Source of the DNA: Paracoccus liaowanqingii
Lineage (GTDB): Bacteria > Pseudomonadota > Alphaproteobacteria > Rhodobacterales > Rhodobacteraceae
DNA length: 64,000 nucleotides
Assembly (NCBI RefSeq): GCF_004683865.2
Contig: NZ_CP040762.1
Span: 124,001-188,000 of the forward strand
Direction: 5' to 3'
The translations under genes were made by a program, and so were the position numbers. Under the pieces are notes generated by a model. It was not told where the DNA came from, searched no databases, and saw only the letters and a list, made by a program, of their open reading frames with translations. Below, piece after piece: positions 1 through 8,287 of the stretch; the stretch's first letter is position 1, and the number at the start of each line of letters is the position of its first letter.

Positions 1-1154
1 CGCGGCAGTTCCACGATGCGGACGAAGAGGCGGATGCCGGTCAGGCCAAAGATTAGCATGAAGATGTTCGCCAAGGCCAGTGAGCTGACGATGAACCAGA
101 ACATGTCGGGCTGTTCGATCATCAGCATCGGGCCGGGATTCAGGCCATGGATGAACAGCGCGCCAATCATGATGGCCGTGACCGCGTCGCCTGGAATGCC
201 AAGCGTCAGCATCGGGATGAACGCCCCGCCGACAGCGGCATTGTTAGCGGTTTCGGGGGCGACCAGCCCCTCGATGGCGCCCTTGCCGAAGGGCACCTCG
301 GGCTTGCGGGTCACGCGCTTGGCATGGTCATAGGCCATCAGCGCCGCGATATCGCCCCCCGTGCCGGGCAAGGCGCCCACGATCGTGCCGATGGTCGAGG
401 TCTGCAGGCCAAGCGGCAGGTGCTTGCGCACCTTGGACCAGCTGGGAATGATGCCGGTGATCTTCTGACGCACGGCGGGGGTGTGGATGCTGTGCAGCTG
501 GATCAGCGCCTCGGACACGCCGAAAAGGCCGATCATCACCGCCACGAACGAGATGCCGCCGCGCAGCTCGTCGATGCCGAAGACGAAGCGATCCTGGATG
601 GTCAGCGGGTCCATGCCCACCGCCCCTACGCCGATGCCCAGGGCGCCTGCGAAGATGCCCTTGACCAGGCTGTCGCCCGACAGCGATCCGACCAGCAGGA
701 TGCCCATCACGGCCAGCAGCATGAAGTCGCGCGGCTGAAAGCCGATGGCGAAATCCGACAGCAGCGGGGCGAAAGCGCCAAGCGCGAAGATGCCGATGAA
801 GCCTCCGATGAAGGACACGACGGTGACGATGCCGATCGCCTCTCCGGCGCGGCCCTGCTGGGCCATGGGAAAGCCGTCCAGCGCGGTGGCGATGGCCGAG
901 GGTGCGCCCGGTATGTTCAGCAGGATCGCCGTGCGCGAGCCGCCATAGACCCCGCCCATGTAGATACCGATCATCAGCGCCAGGGCGGGATAGACCTCCC
1001 AGGAAAAGGTGAACGAGATCAGGATCGACACGGCCATCGTCACCGACAGTCCGGGGATCGCGCCGACATAGATGCCCGCGAAGGTCCCCACGGCGATCAG
1101 CATCAGCAGGTCCAGATTGACGATCGGAATTAGCAGGTTCGACAGGATGTCCAT
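1..1154 (-). CDS. tctA: Tripartite tricarboxylate transporter, large permease TctA (3' end outside window)
   Basis: Integral membrane permease of a TTT-family solute importer that works with a periplasmic TctC receptor and the small TctB subunit. The minus-strand frame starts at the ATG at 1154 (MDILSNLLIPIVNLDLL) and stays open to the window edge, giving about 384 of the usual 500 residues. The two family glycine/proline signatures are present (GAIPGLSVTMAVSI near residue 31 and GALPGTGGDIAAL in the second half), as is the GIYMGGVYGGSRTAILLN stretch. It lies 9 bp after tctB, so the order tctC-tctB-tctA fits one operon. The substrate cannot be read from the sequence; TTT systems import carboxylates such as citrate, tartrate or aromatic acids. 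Confidence 0.93.
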   Translation of the reverse strand, partial: MDILSNLLIPIVNLDLLMLIAVGTFAGIYVGAIPGLSVTMAVSILISFTFSWEVYPALALMIGIYMGGVYGGSRTAILLNIPGAPSAIATALDGFPMAQQGRAGEAIGIVTVVSFIGGFIGIFALGAFAPLLSDFAIGFQPRDFMLLAVMGILLVGSLSGDSLVKGIFAGALGIGVGAVGMDPLTIQDRFVFGIDELRGGISFVAVMIGLFGVSEALIQLHSIHTPAVRQKITGIIPSWSKVRKHLPLGLQTSTIGTIVGALPGTGGDIAALMAYDHAKRVTRKPEVPFGKGAIEGLVAPETANNAAVGGAFIPMLTLGIPGDAVTAIMIGALFIHGLNPGPMLMIEQPDMFWFIVSSLALANIFMLIFGLTGIRLFVRIVELP

Positions 1155-1163
1155 GATGCGCCC

Positions 1164-1664
1164 TCAGAACAGCGATGTGATGGCAGAGACGATGCGTCCC
1201 TCGGGGATGATGCCCTGGGGCATCAGGACGGCAAAGATCAGACGGAAGATGATCCAGATCAGAAGGACAGTGCCGACCGAGACGGCCAGACAGAAGGCCA
1301 GTGACCGCTTGGACAGGAAGCGGACCATGACCAGAAGGAACAGCACCGAGGTCGGCAGGAACCCAAGCGGGCGCAACAGCAGCGCATAGGCCGCGATCAT
1401 CGCGATGGTGACAATCACGATCAGCGGCAGGATATGGGTGGCCAGGGTCTGGGTGGTATCGCCATCCTTGCGCAGCGTGTCGCGCAGGATCAGCACGGCA
1501 CAGACCGCCATGATCGCGGTCGTGGCCATCGGCACCGCGCCGGGAGCGGACAGGGCTTCGAACCCCGAAATGCCATAGGCCGAATAGAGCAGGCCGAAGC
1601 TGGCCAGCATGATGACGATATTGAAGACCAGCTCGCCAGGGCGACGTTTGGGGGTCGGTTCCAT
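1164..1664 (-). CDS. tctB: Tripartite tricarboxylate transporter, small permease TctB
   Basis: Small four-helix membrane subunit of the TTT importer, 166 residues. The ATG at 1664 is chosen because GGAGGG lies 8 nt upstream; an in-frame ATG at 1694 lacks a comparable ribosome site. The sequence shows four hydrophobic segments, the second followed by a charged loop (RDTLRKDGDTTQ), which is the usual TctB layout and size. It is followed after 9 bp by tctA and preceded by tctC. A GC-rich hairpin stands between tctC and this gene. Confidence 0.9.
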   Translation of the reverse strand: MEPTPKRRPGELVFNIVIMLASFGLLYSAYGISGFEALSAPGAVPMATTAIMAVCAVLILRDTLRKDGDTTQTLATHILPLIVIVTIAMIAAYALLLRPLGFLPTSVLFLLVMVRFLSKRSLAFCLAVSVGTVLLIWIIFRLIFAVLMPQGIIPEGRIVSAITSLF

Positions 1665-1710
1665 AAGTGGGTCCCTCCGTCGGACCTGGGACATGCGCGG
1701 ATCGTCAGGA

Positions 1711-1737
1711 CACTGCCCCGGCCGGACCGGGGCAGTG
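1711..1737 (-). terminator. Intercistronic hairpin between tctC and tctB
   Basis: Perfect 11-bp stem (1711-1721 with 1727-1737) and a 5-nt loop, immediately downstream of the tctC stop on the minus strand. There is no T-run after it, so it is more likely a partial terminator or an mRNA-stabilising hairpin that favours the receptor message over the permeases. Similar hairpins follow two other solute-binding-protein genes in this window (34305-34333 and 54917-54942). Confidence 0.6.
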
Positions 1738-1747
1738 CGCGATCAGG

Positions 1748-2737
1748 TCAGGGACGGCTGATGCCGAAATCCTCGGGAGAGTTCCGGGCGATCTCGGCGT
1801 CGTAGAGGATCCACGCCGTCCGGCTTTGCCAGCCGTCCAGGAACTCCTGCGCCTCGGCACCGGCCAGCGACAGCATGGCGAATCCGCGCCCGTCCATCAT
1901 CGACAGGAAGTCCGCGTTCTGGGTCGCCTGACCATAGGCGTCGCTCAGCTTGGCCACCACGTCGTCGGGTGTGCCCGACTTGACGAAGATGCCGAAGAAC
2001 GGACCCCAGGGCAGCAGGTCGGCGAATTCCGGATTGGTGTCCGTGATCGCGGGCACGTCGGGCAGCTGTTCCACCGGCTCGGCGTCGAAGATCGCGATAG
2101 CCTTGAGGTTGCCGGCCCGCACGGGCTCTAGTGCCGCTCCCAGCACGGCGGGCATCACGTCGATGGCCCCGCCTTGCAGCGCCGTCAGCGCCGGACCGTC
2201 GCCGTCATAGGGCACGGCCGTCACGTCGATGGGCGTCTTGTCATTGATCATCGCCGTGACCACCGAGGGCAAACCGCCCGGTCCGGTCGAGCCGAAGCGA
2301 ACTTCGCCCGGGTTCTCGTTGATATAGGCGATCATCTCGGGGAAGGTATCGAAGGGCGCGTCGGGCTGCGCGACCAGAATGGGAATGCCGCGCGCGATGA
2401 TGCTGATCGGGATGAAGTCCGAATAGTCCTTCTCGCCCAGGCCCATGACCTTGTAGAGCAGCGGGTTCTCGGCCCCGAACAGCAGGGTGTATCCATCGGC
2501 ATCCGCGCGGTCCGCCTGATTGAGCCCGATGGCGCCCACGCCGCCGGTGACGTTCTGCAAGATCACCTTCGCGCCCAGCACCTCCTCGGCATGGGGCGTC
2601 ACCGACCGGCTGACCGTATCGGTGGAGCCGCCGGCCCCCCACTGAATGATGCCCTGAATGTCGCGCTCGGGGTATTCGGCCATCGCCGGCACCGCCAGAC
2701 CCAGCACGTAAGCCGCTCCGTAAACAAAATGTCGCAT
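1748..2737 (-). CDS. tctC: TTT-family periplasmic solute-binding protein TctC
   Basis: Extracytoplasmic receptor (Bug/TctC family), 329 residues, that binds a carboxylate ligand and delivers it to TctA/TctB. A short signal peptide is visible (hydrophobic residues 4-19, cleavage likely after the AMA near residue 20), followed by the family opening YPERDIQGIIQWGAGGSTDTVSR and the GAIGLNQADRADADGYTL region. The ATG at 2737 has GGAGG 4-5 nt upstream. First gene of the tctC-tctB-tctA transcript. The LysR gene upstream on the same strand could control it, but that is inferred from position only. Confidence 0.92.
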   Translation of the reverse strand: MRHFVYGAAYVLGLAVPAMAEYPERDIQGIIQWGAGGSTDTVSRSVTPHAEEVLGAKVILQNVTGGVGAIGLNQADRADADGYTLLFGAENPLLYKVMGLGEKDYSDFIPISIIARGIPILVAQPDAPFDTFPEMIAYINENPGEVRFGSTGPGGLPSVVTAMINDKTPIDVTAVPYDGDGPALTALQGGAIDVMPAVLGAALEPVRAGNLKAIAIFDAEPVEQLPDVPAITDTNPEFADLLPWGPFFGIFVKSGTPDDVVAKLSDAYGQATQNADFLSMMDGRGFAMLSLAGAEAQEFLDGWQSRTAWILYDAEIARNSPEDFGISRP

Positions 2738-2841
2738 CGTTCCTCCCTCACATCTCCGCCCATCCTCCGGGCTGTCATCCCTCCTTCTCAGATCGAAAGG
2801 CTAACCGCAAATACCGATTGAACGCGGAACGTAACCTGACG

Positions 2842-3774
2842 TTAATCGGTCGGGTGGTCCCACCGCTCCCGTGCACGCGCACGGCCGAGTTCCCGGCGGA
2901 ACAGGGTGACGGTCTGCTCGGCGAAGCTGGACAGTTGGCGACCGCGCTTCTGAACGGACCATGCCGTGATCGTCGCGGGCTCGATCAGTGGCCGACGGAC
3001 AAGCCCGGCCATATAGACTTCGGCGACGGAGAACTCGTCGATGACGGCCACGCCCAACCCATGGCGCACCAGGCTGACGATGGTCTGCGCGAACCGGCCC
3101 CGCATGGCATGGCGTGGTGTCAGACCGGCATCGTCGAAGGGCCGCGCCAGGGTCTGCCCGTAAGGATCAGAGGGATCGACCCCGATGAACGGATAGCGGA
3201 CCAGGTCATGGATCGAGACGGCCAGCTTTTCCGCAAGCTCATGTCCCTCGGGCATGATCGCCACGATCCGGCCCTCCCCGATTGGGGTGCACTGAATGCC
3301 GGGGTTCTCGAGGTGCGACGACATGATCACCACCTCGCCCTTTTCCAGCAACAGATAGTCCAGCGTCTCCTCGATCTTGAGAATATCCAGGTCGATGTCG
3401 AGATCGGGAAACCGGTGCCGTAGCCCACGAATAACCCGCGCGGCGATGAACTGCGCGATCGACGGCGCCGAGGCAAATGACAGCGTGAACTCGTGCCCCT
3501 TCTGAAGTGCGCTGACCGCGACGTTCAGGTTGTCCATCTGACGATGGACCTGTTCCAGCATGGCGAAGATCGCATGCGCCTCGGTGGCGGGCACGAAGAT
3601 CCCGGCCTTGCGTTCGAACAGCCGGATCCCCAGCCCGCCTTCCGTATGCTTGATCAGCCGGCTGATCCCGGGGGCCGAGACGTTCAGCAGATCCGCGGCA
3701 CCTTGGATCGTGCCGGCGATCATGACGGCGCGAACGACTTCGACCTGGCGCAGGGTAAGCTCTTTCATAGGCAC
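2842..3774 (-). CDS. LysR-family transcriptional regulator
   Basis: Cytoplasmic DNA-binding regulator, about 310 residues. The N-terminal winged helix-turn-helix spans roughly residues 5-65 (LRQVEVVRAVMIAGTIQGAADLLNVSAPGISRLIKHTEG), followed by a LysR substrate-binding domain. The first in-frame start is a GTG at 3774; the ATG at 3768 two codons later is equally possible and neither has a strong ribosome site. It lies between the TRAP transporter genes and tctC, all on the minus strand, so it may govern one of these uptake systems in response to an organic acid. The ligand is unknown. Confidence 0.88.
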   Translation of the reverse strand: MPMKELTLRQVEVVRAVMIAGTIQGAADLLNVSAPGISRLIKHTEGGLGIRLFERKAGIFVPATEAHAIFAMLEQVHRQMDNLNVAVSALQKGHEFTLSFASAPSIAQFIAARVIRGLRHRFPDLDIDLDILKIEETLDYLLLEKGEVVIMSSHLENPGIQCTPIGEGRIVAIMPEGHELAEKLAVSIHDLVRYPFIGVDPSDPYGQTLARPFDDAGLTPRHAMRGRFAQTIVSLVRHGLGVAVIDEFSVAEVYMAGLVRRPLIEPATITAWSVQKRGRQLSSFAEQTVTLFRRELGRARARERWDHPTD

Positions 3775-3872
3775 TTTTCAGGCGCCCCGACATGCAATGC
3801 AAGGCATATGACGGGACGAACCGCTTTCCCGGAACAGGGCAGTCCAAACGGTGAAAGTCAAAAAGGCGACCT

Positions 3873-3934
3873 GACAGCGGGACTTGCGCTGTCCCGTGGG
3901 ACGAAGACCAGCCTCAAGGACCGTTCTTCGTCCC
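3873..3934 (-). terminator. Two consecutive hairpins after dctM
   Basis: Directly after the dctM stop on the minus strand there is a 10-bp stem (3898-3907 with 3925-3934, loop 17 nt), then a second 7-bp stem (3873-3879 with 3887-3893, loop 7 nt) and, after a few bases, a run of five T. Probably the transcription end of the P450-TRAP operon. The T-run is not adjacent to the stem, so the call is moderate. Confidence 0.5.
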
Positions 3935-3936
3935 GC

Positions 3937-5235
3937 CTACATCAGGCCCGGCAGCCACAGCGACAATTGCGGCACCGCGACCAAAAGAAGCAAGGTCAGC
4001 AGCATCGCGAACCAAAAGGGCAGCACTCCGCGAAAGATGTCGATCAGGGCCACATGCCGCGCCACGGATTTCACCACGAAGACATTGATGCCCACCGGCG
4101 GAGAGATCAGTCCCATCTCGAGCGTCAGAACGACCAGCACGCCGAACCAGATCGGATCGATGCCCAGTTGCAGGATCACCGGCAGAAAGATCGGCAGCGT
4201 CAGGACCAGCATGGCCAGGCCCTCGAGGAAGCAGCCCAGCACCAGATAGACGGCAAGGATCACCAGCAGCGTCCCGTACATTCCAAGATCCGCACTGACC
4301 AGAAGCCGGCTGACCTCGGACGGCAGATGGCTGAGCGCGATGAACGGGTTGATCAGATGCGCCGCGATCAGGATCAGCATGACCGAGGCTGTCGTCACGG
4401 TGCTGCTGCGCGCCGCGCGCCAGAAGCCGCGCCAGTCCAGCGCGCCAGTCAGCAGGCCATAGACGATGACCATGGCCGCCCCGATGCCCGCCGCCTCGGT
4501 GGGCGAGAAGAGCCCGGAATAGATGCCGCCGATGGTGGTCAGGATCACCAAGAGGATCGGCACGGCACCCAGGAATGCGCGGATCTTCTGCGCGCGGTCG
4601 GTGGCCGGGCCGGGCGGTCCCATCTCGGGGAAGATCGCGCAGAGGATCAGCACCGTGACCAGAAACGCCGTCAGCAGCAGCAGGCCGGGGATGACGCCTG
4701 CCATGAACAGCCGCCCGATGCTTTGCTGCGTCAGGATCGCGTAGATCACGAAGCCGGTCGAGGGCGGGATCAGGATGCCGAGCGTGCCCCCCGCCGCCAC
4801 GACGCCCGTGGACAGGCGCGGGCTATAGCCGAAGCGGTCCATCTCGGACAATGCCGTGCGGCCCATGGTCAGGGCCGAGGCAACGGATGATCCCGACAAG
4901 GCCGCGAAGCCGCCGCAGCCGATGACCGTCGCGGCCGCCAGCCCGCCGCGCACCCGGCCGATGGTGGCGTAGGCGGCCTCGTACAGCTTGCGGCTCATGC
5001 CGGTGACGCTGGCGACATTGCCCATCAGGATGAACAGCGGCACCACGATCAGTTCGGCGTTCGAGGCCAGCGCAAAGGTCTCGGATGACAGCAGGCCGAT
5101 GGCGGCCTGCAATCCGTTCAGATGCCAGATGCCCGCAAAGCCTACCGCGAACATCGCGAAGGCCACCGGAATGCGCACCATCAACAGGATCAGCAAAACG
5201 CCGATGCCGGACAGGCCGATCAGGACCGGGCTCAT
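3937..5235 (-). CDS. dctM: TRAP transporter large permease, DctM subunit
   Basis: 432-residue membrane protein forming the sodium-driven translocation unit of a tripartite ATP-independent periplasmic importer. It starts at the ATG at 5235, which overlaps the dctQ stop by four bases (ATGA), indicating translational coupling. It has about twelve hydrophobic segments and family stretches such as MGNVASVTGMSRKLYEAA near residue 68 and GILIPPSTGFVIYAILT in the middle. Last gene of the dctP-dctQ-dctM set, which follows the ferredoxin reductase gene, so it probably carries the substrate or a related acid of that oxidation system. Confidence 0.95.
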   Translation of the reverse strand: MSPVLIGLSGIGVLLILLMVRIPVAFAMFAVGFAGIWHLNGLQAAIGLLSSETFALASNAELIVVPLFILMGNVASVTGMSRKLYEAAYATIGRVRGGLAAATVIGCGGFAALSGSSVASALTMGRTALSEMDRFGYSPRLSTGVVAAGGTLGILIPPSTGFVIYAILTQQSIGRLFMAGVIPGLLLLTAFLVTVLILCAIFPEMGPPGPATDRAQKIRAFLGAVPILLVILTTIGGIYSGLFSPTEAAGIGAAMVIVYGLLTGALDWRGFWRAARSSTVTTASVMLILIAAHLINPFIALSHLPSEVSRLLVSADLGMYGTLLVILAVYLVLGCFLEGLAMLVLTLPIFLPVILQLGIDPIWFGVLVVLTLEMGLISPPVGINVFVVKSVARHVALIDIFRGVLPFWFAMLLTLLLLVAVPQLSLWLPGLM

Positions 5236-5750
5236 TCCTCTGGCCCCGGCCAGGGCGCGGGTGGGGCACCGTGCAGCAGGGTGATGACGCCGCGCAGCGT
5301 CAAGGCCAGCGCGCTGACCAGCGACAGGCCCACCAGCGCGTATTGGAACCACGCAATGGGCAGGCGCAGAAGATTGGTGGACAGGTTCAGCATCTGGCTG
5401 AGCGCGGCACTGCGCCAGACGGCCAGCGCGATCATCGCAAAGATCGCCGCCCCCAGCAGGGCCGCCACGACATCGATGGCGCGGTTCAGCCCGTCCGAGA
5501 ACCATGGCTGCAGGATGTCCACGGCGATATGCCCCCCCGTGCGGTCGCAGAGTGCCATGCCGCCGAAGACGATCAGGACCATGGTCATCGTGACCAGATC
5601 CTGCGCCCCGTAAAGCGGCAGACCCATGTTTCGCCCCACCACATCCGCCACGATCACCCCGGTGACGAAGATCAACCCCGCCGTCCCGATGAAGGCCGAG
5701 AGGGCGATCAGCCCGTCCGTCAGACGCGCGAGCCTGTCCAGGACCATCAT
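5232..5750 (-). CDS. dctQ: TRAP transporter small permease, DctQ subunit
   Basis: 172-residue four-helix membrane protein that completes the TRAP permease with DctM. The start is the ATG at 5750, overlapping the dctP stop in an ATGATG arrangement; the next ATG is an equally valid alternative. It shows four hydrophobic segments and the conserved TGGHIAVDIL region around residue 65, typical of DctQ. The four-base overlaps with both neighbours show tight co-translation. Confidence 0.92.
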   Translation of the reverse strand: MMVLDRLARLTDGLIALSAFIGTAGLIFVTGVIVADVVGRNMGLPLYGAQDLVTMTMVLIVFGGMALCDRTGGHIAVDILQPWFSDGLNRAIDVVAALLGAAIFAMIALAVWRSAALSQMLNLSTNLLRLPIAWFQYALVGLSLVSALALTLRGVITLLHGAPPAPWPGPEE

Positions 5751-6718
5751 TCGCCCCGCATCGCGGCCAGAACCTCGGCCCCGCCGACACGCTCGACATA
5801 GGCATTCGTCACTTCGGCCATGGCATCGTCGAAGACGGCGCTGGCATCTGCATCTAGGTCGTTGACCACCACGGCATCCGACGCCCGCGCAGCCTCCAGT
5901 CCCCGATCGGCGGTCGCGATCCACGCCTCTTCGGCGCGCTGCGACCACTCGGCGCGGCCCTCGGCCAAGGTGGCTTGGGCATCTTCGGGCAGGCGGTCAT
6001 GGGCGGCCTGGTTCAGCACCGTGAAGAAGGTCAGCCGGCCAAAGTTCGGGCCGGTGGTGATGCTGCCCACAACCTCCTCCAGCTTGAAATCCGACAGGAC
6101 CGAGCCGCCGCTGACCAATCCGTCGATCAGTCCGGTCTGCAGCCCGTTATAGACCTGCGTCATGGGGATCTGCACGGGCGTCGCGCCCAAGGCGGTCACG
6201 GCCTCGGCCGCGATGGCGCCGGCCACGCGGATCTTGAGGCCCGCCAGATCGCCGGGTTCACGGATCTCGCTGTCGCGCATCATCAGGATGTTGGGCTCCG
6301 ACCCCCAGAAGGCGACGACCTCGGTCATCGGGAACTCGGCCTCCAGCGCATCGGCGGCCCGCCAGAAGGCGGCGTGGACGGGCTGGTCCAGCGGCAGGGC
6401 GCCCGGCGCCTCGAGCATCATGGTCAGCGGGAATTGCGACGAGGTATAGCCGGGCAGTCCCCAGCCCAGATCCGCCGTGCCCTGCACGATGCGCACGAAC
6501 TGATCCTGCGGACCGGCGCCCAGCTCGCCGCCGTGAAAGGCGCGCAGCGTGACGGCGCCATCGGTTCCGCTGGCCAGAGCCTCGGTCAGAGGGTCGATCT
6601 GGGCTGCGGTGATCGTGTGCATGGGCGCGGCCCAGTTGGCGTATTTCAGTTCCTGCGCGATGGCGGCGCTGGCAACCAGCGTCAGGGCGGCAGCAAGGGT
6701 TATGGTCGTGGTGGTCAT
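5747..6718 (-). CDS. dctP: TRAP transporter periplasmic solute-binding protein, DctP subunit
   Basis: 323-residue receptor with a clear signal peptide (MTTTTITLAAALTLVASAAIAQ, cleavage after AIA near residue 20). The ATG at 6718 is preceded by GGAGGAG; an upstream TTG would put the ribosome site inside the gene. DctP hallmarks are the LKIRVAG segment (around residue 150) and the MTQVYNGLQTGLIDGLVSGG segment, where the family arginine salt-bridges a ligand carboxylate. Thirty-nine base pairs separate it from the ferredoxin reductase gene upstream on the same strand. The ligand is likely a carboxylic, possibly aromatic, acid. Confidence 0.93.
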   Translation of the reverse strand: MTTTTITLAAALTLVASAAIAQELKYANWAAPMHTITAAQIDPLTEALASGTDGAVTLRAFHGGELGAGPQDQFVRIVQGTADLGWGLPGYTSSQFPLTMMLEAPGALPLDQPVHAAFWRAADALEAEFPMTEVVAFWGSEPNILMMRDSEIREPGDLAGLKIRVAGAIAAEAVTALGATPVQIPMTQVYNGLQTGLIDGLVSGGSVLSDFKLEEVVGSITTGPNFGRLTFFTVLNQAAHDRLPEDAQATLAEGRAEWSQRAEEAWIATADRGLEAARASDAVVVNDLDADASAVFDDAMAEVTNAYVERVGGAEVLAAMRGE

Positions 6719-6757
6719 GGTTTCTCCTCCCAAAGAAAGCCTGATGATCGGGTGATG

Positions 6758-7936
6758 TCAGGCAGCAATCAGACTATTCAGAAACAGGTCCACGTCCGGA
6801 TCGGGCGCGGACAGGTGGCGACGCGCGGCCATATGAGCGCGCGGGTTGTTCAGCGTCTCGATGGCCGCCAAACCGTGATCGTCGAACCGCGCGACGGTGT
6901 CGGCCGAGAGCGCCTCGTCCCGCGCACCAAGACCTGCATGGCCCGCGATCTGCAGCTTGCAGGCGCCCTGATCCGACCAGAACCACGGCAGCGCGGTGTA
7001 ATCGGCGGGCGCTGCGCCCGCGATACGGGCGGCGATCAGGCGGGCCTGATCGGTCGCTGCCTGCACGCTTTCCAGCCGCAGATGCCGCCCCGTCCGCGCG
7101 CAGGGCGCCGAGGCACAATCGCCAAGCGCCGAGATGGCAGGGTCCGAGCTGCGCAGCTGCCCGTCCAGCCGGACGCCGTCCGCGACCTCCAGCCCTGCCG
7201 CTTCGGCCAGTGCGGTATCGGGGCGCACGCCGGCGGCCATCAGGACCAGATCGGCGAGGATATGGCTGCCGTCCGACAACGTCACGCCCGCATCGTCGAC
7301 GGCCACGGCCCCCTGCCCCAGATGCAGCGCCACACCCTGCGCCTGATGCCAGGCGGCGAGCGTCGCGGCCATTGGCCCCGAGACGGCGCGTGACAGCAGA
7401 CGCGGTGCGGCCTCGATCACCGCGACCTCGAGGCCCAGCTTGCGGGCGACGGCAGCAAATTCCAGCCCGATGAAGCCGCCGCCGATCACCGCCACCCGCC
7501 GCGCCTGCGGCAGCCGGTCGCGCAGGATCTGCGCGTCGGACAGGCTGCGCAGCCCCAAGGCGCGCTCAGCCCCCGCAATGGGTGGGGTCAGGTTCCGCGC
7601 GCCGGTGGCCAGCACCAGATGGTCATAGGGCAATATCCGCAGGCCGCCGTCGTGGCGCAAGGTGACGGTGCGGGCGTCGCGGTCGATCGCCTCGGCCAGA
7701 TGACCCGGCAGACAGGTCACATCCTTGCCGGTGAAAAAGCTGGCCGGGCGCAGGGTCAGCGCCTCGGCCCGGCCGTCCAGCAGATAAGCCTTGGACAAAG
7801 GCGGGCGCTGATAGGGCAGGCCATGCTCGGCCCCGACCAGCGTGACGGGCCCCGCATAGCCCGCCTGCCGCAGGCTGACCGCCAGTTGCAGACCGCCCTG
7901 TCCTGCGCCGATGATGAGGGTACCGCCGAGGCTCAC
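6758..7936 (-). CDS. FAD-dependent ferredoxin reductase (putidaredoxin/rhodocoxin reductase type)
   Basis: 392-residue flavoprotein that passes electrons from NAD(P)H to the [2Fe-2S] ferredoxin encoded just upstream. It has an N-terminal FAD-binding GAGQGGLQLA motif (residues 9-18), a second nucleotide-binding motif VIGGGFIGLEFA around residue 150, and the C-terminal FAD contact ALGDCASAP near residue 270, as in class I P450 reductases. The start is a GTG at 7936 that overlaps the ferredoxin stop by four bases. With the ferredoxin and P450 it makes a complete three-component oxygenase chain. Confidence 0.93.
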   Translation of the reverse strand: MSLGGTLIIGAGQGGLQLAVSLRQAGYAGPVTLVGAEHGLPYQRPPLSKAYLLDGRAEALTLRPASFFTGKDVTCLPGHLAEAIDRDARTVTLRHDGGLRILPYDHLVLATGARNLTPPIAGAERALGLRSLSDAQILRDRLPQARRVAVIGGGFIGLEFAAVARKLGLEVAVIEAAPRLLSRAVSGPMAATLAAWHQAQGVALHLGQGAVAVDDAGVTLSDGSHILADLVLMAAGVRPDTALAEAAGLEVADGVRLDGQLRSSDPAISALGDCASAPCARTGRHLRLESVQAATDQARLIAARIAGAAPADYTALPWFWSDQGACKLQIAGHAGLGARDEALSADTVARFDDHGLAAIETLNNPRAHMAARRHLSAPDPDVDLFLNSLIAA

Positions 7937-8256
7937 ATCTGCTCCTCGGGCAGATGCACGACCAGCCCGTCCAGCGCGGGCGTCAGCCGGATCTGACAGG
8001 ACAGGCGCGAGCGGTCATCGACCTCGGCCGCCGCGCCCTCCAGCATCTCGACCTCGTCGGGGGATGGGCCGCCGGTGCGGTCCTGCCAAGCGGCATCGAC
8101 ATGGCAATGGCAGGTCGCGCACATCATCGCGCCTCCGCATTCGCCGACAATGCCGTCGACATCATGGGCGACGGCGGCCTGCATCAGGGTGCTGTCCTCT
8201 TCCGCCTCGATGGTGGTCTGCTGCCCGTCGGGGGCGATGAAGGTCACATGGATCAT
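7933..8256 (-). CDS. [2Fe-2S] ferredoxin, adrenodoxin/putidaredoxin type
   Basis: 107-residue electron carrier. The start at 8256 (MIHVTFIAPDGQQT) is supported by AAAGGA 6-8 nt upstream; an earlier ATG at 8277 is less likely. The four cluster ligands follow the vertebrate/putidaredoxin pattern C-x5-C-x2-C...C, seen as ECGGAMMCATCHC and later RLSCQ. It sits 31 bp downstream of the P450 gene and overlaps the reductase gene, so it very probably feeds electrons to that P450. Confidence 0.95.
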   Translation of the reverse strand: MIHVTFIAPDGQQTTIEAEEDSTLMQAAVAHDVDGIVGECGGAMMCATCHCHVDAAWQDRTGGPSPDEVEMLEGAAAEVDDRSRLSCQIRLTPALDGLVVHLPEEQM

Positions 8257-8287
8257 GGGATGTCCTTTCAGGTCCACGGTTCTGGGC

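Noticed and set aside
2521..2540. A TGAGCCCGATGGCG stretch in tctC that resembles one arm of the palindromic element
   Set aside because: It encodes the conserved TctC segment GAIGLN in frame, has no partner arm and no frame disruption, so it is ordinary coding sequence.
5236..5805. N-terminal extension of DctM upstream of 5235
   Set aside because: The frame stays open, but this region encodes DctQ in another frame, and the ATG at 5235 overlaps the dctQ stop in the usual way.
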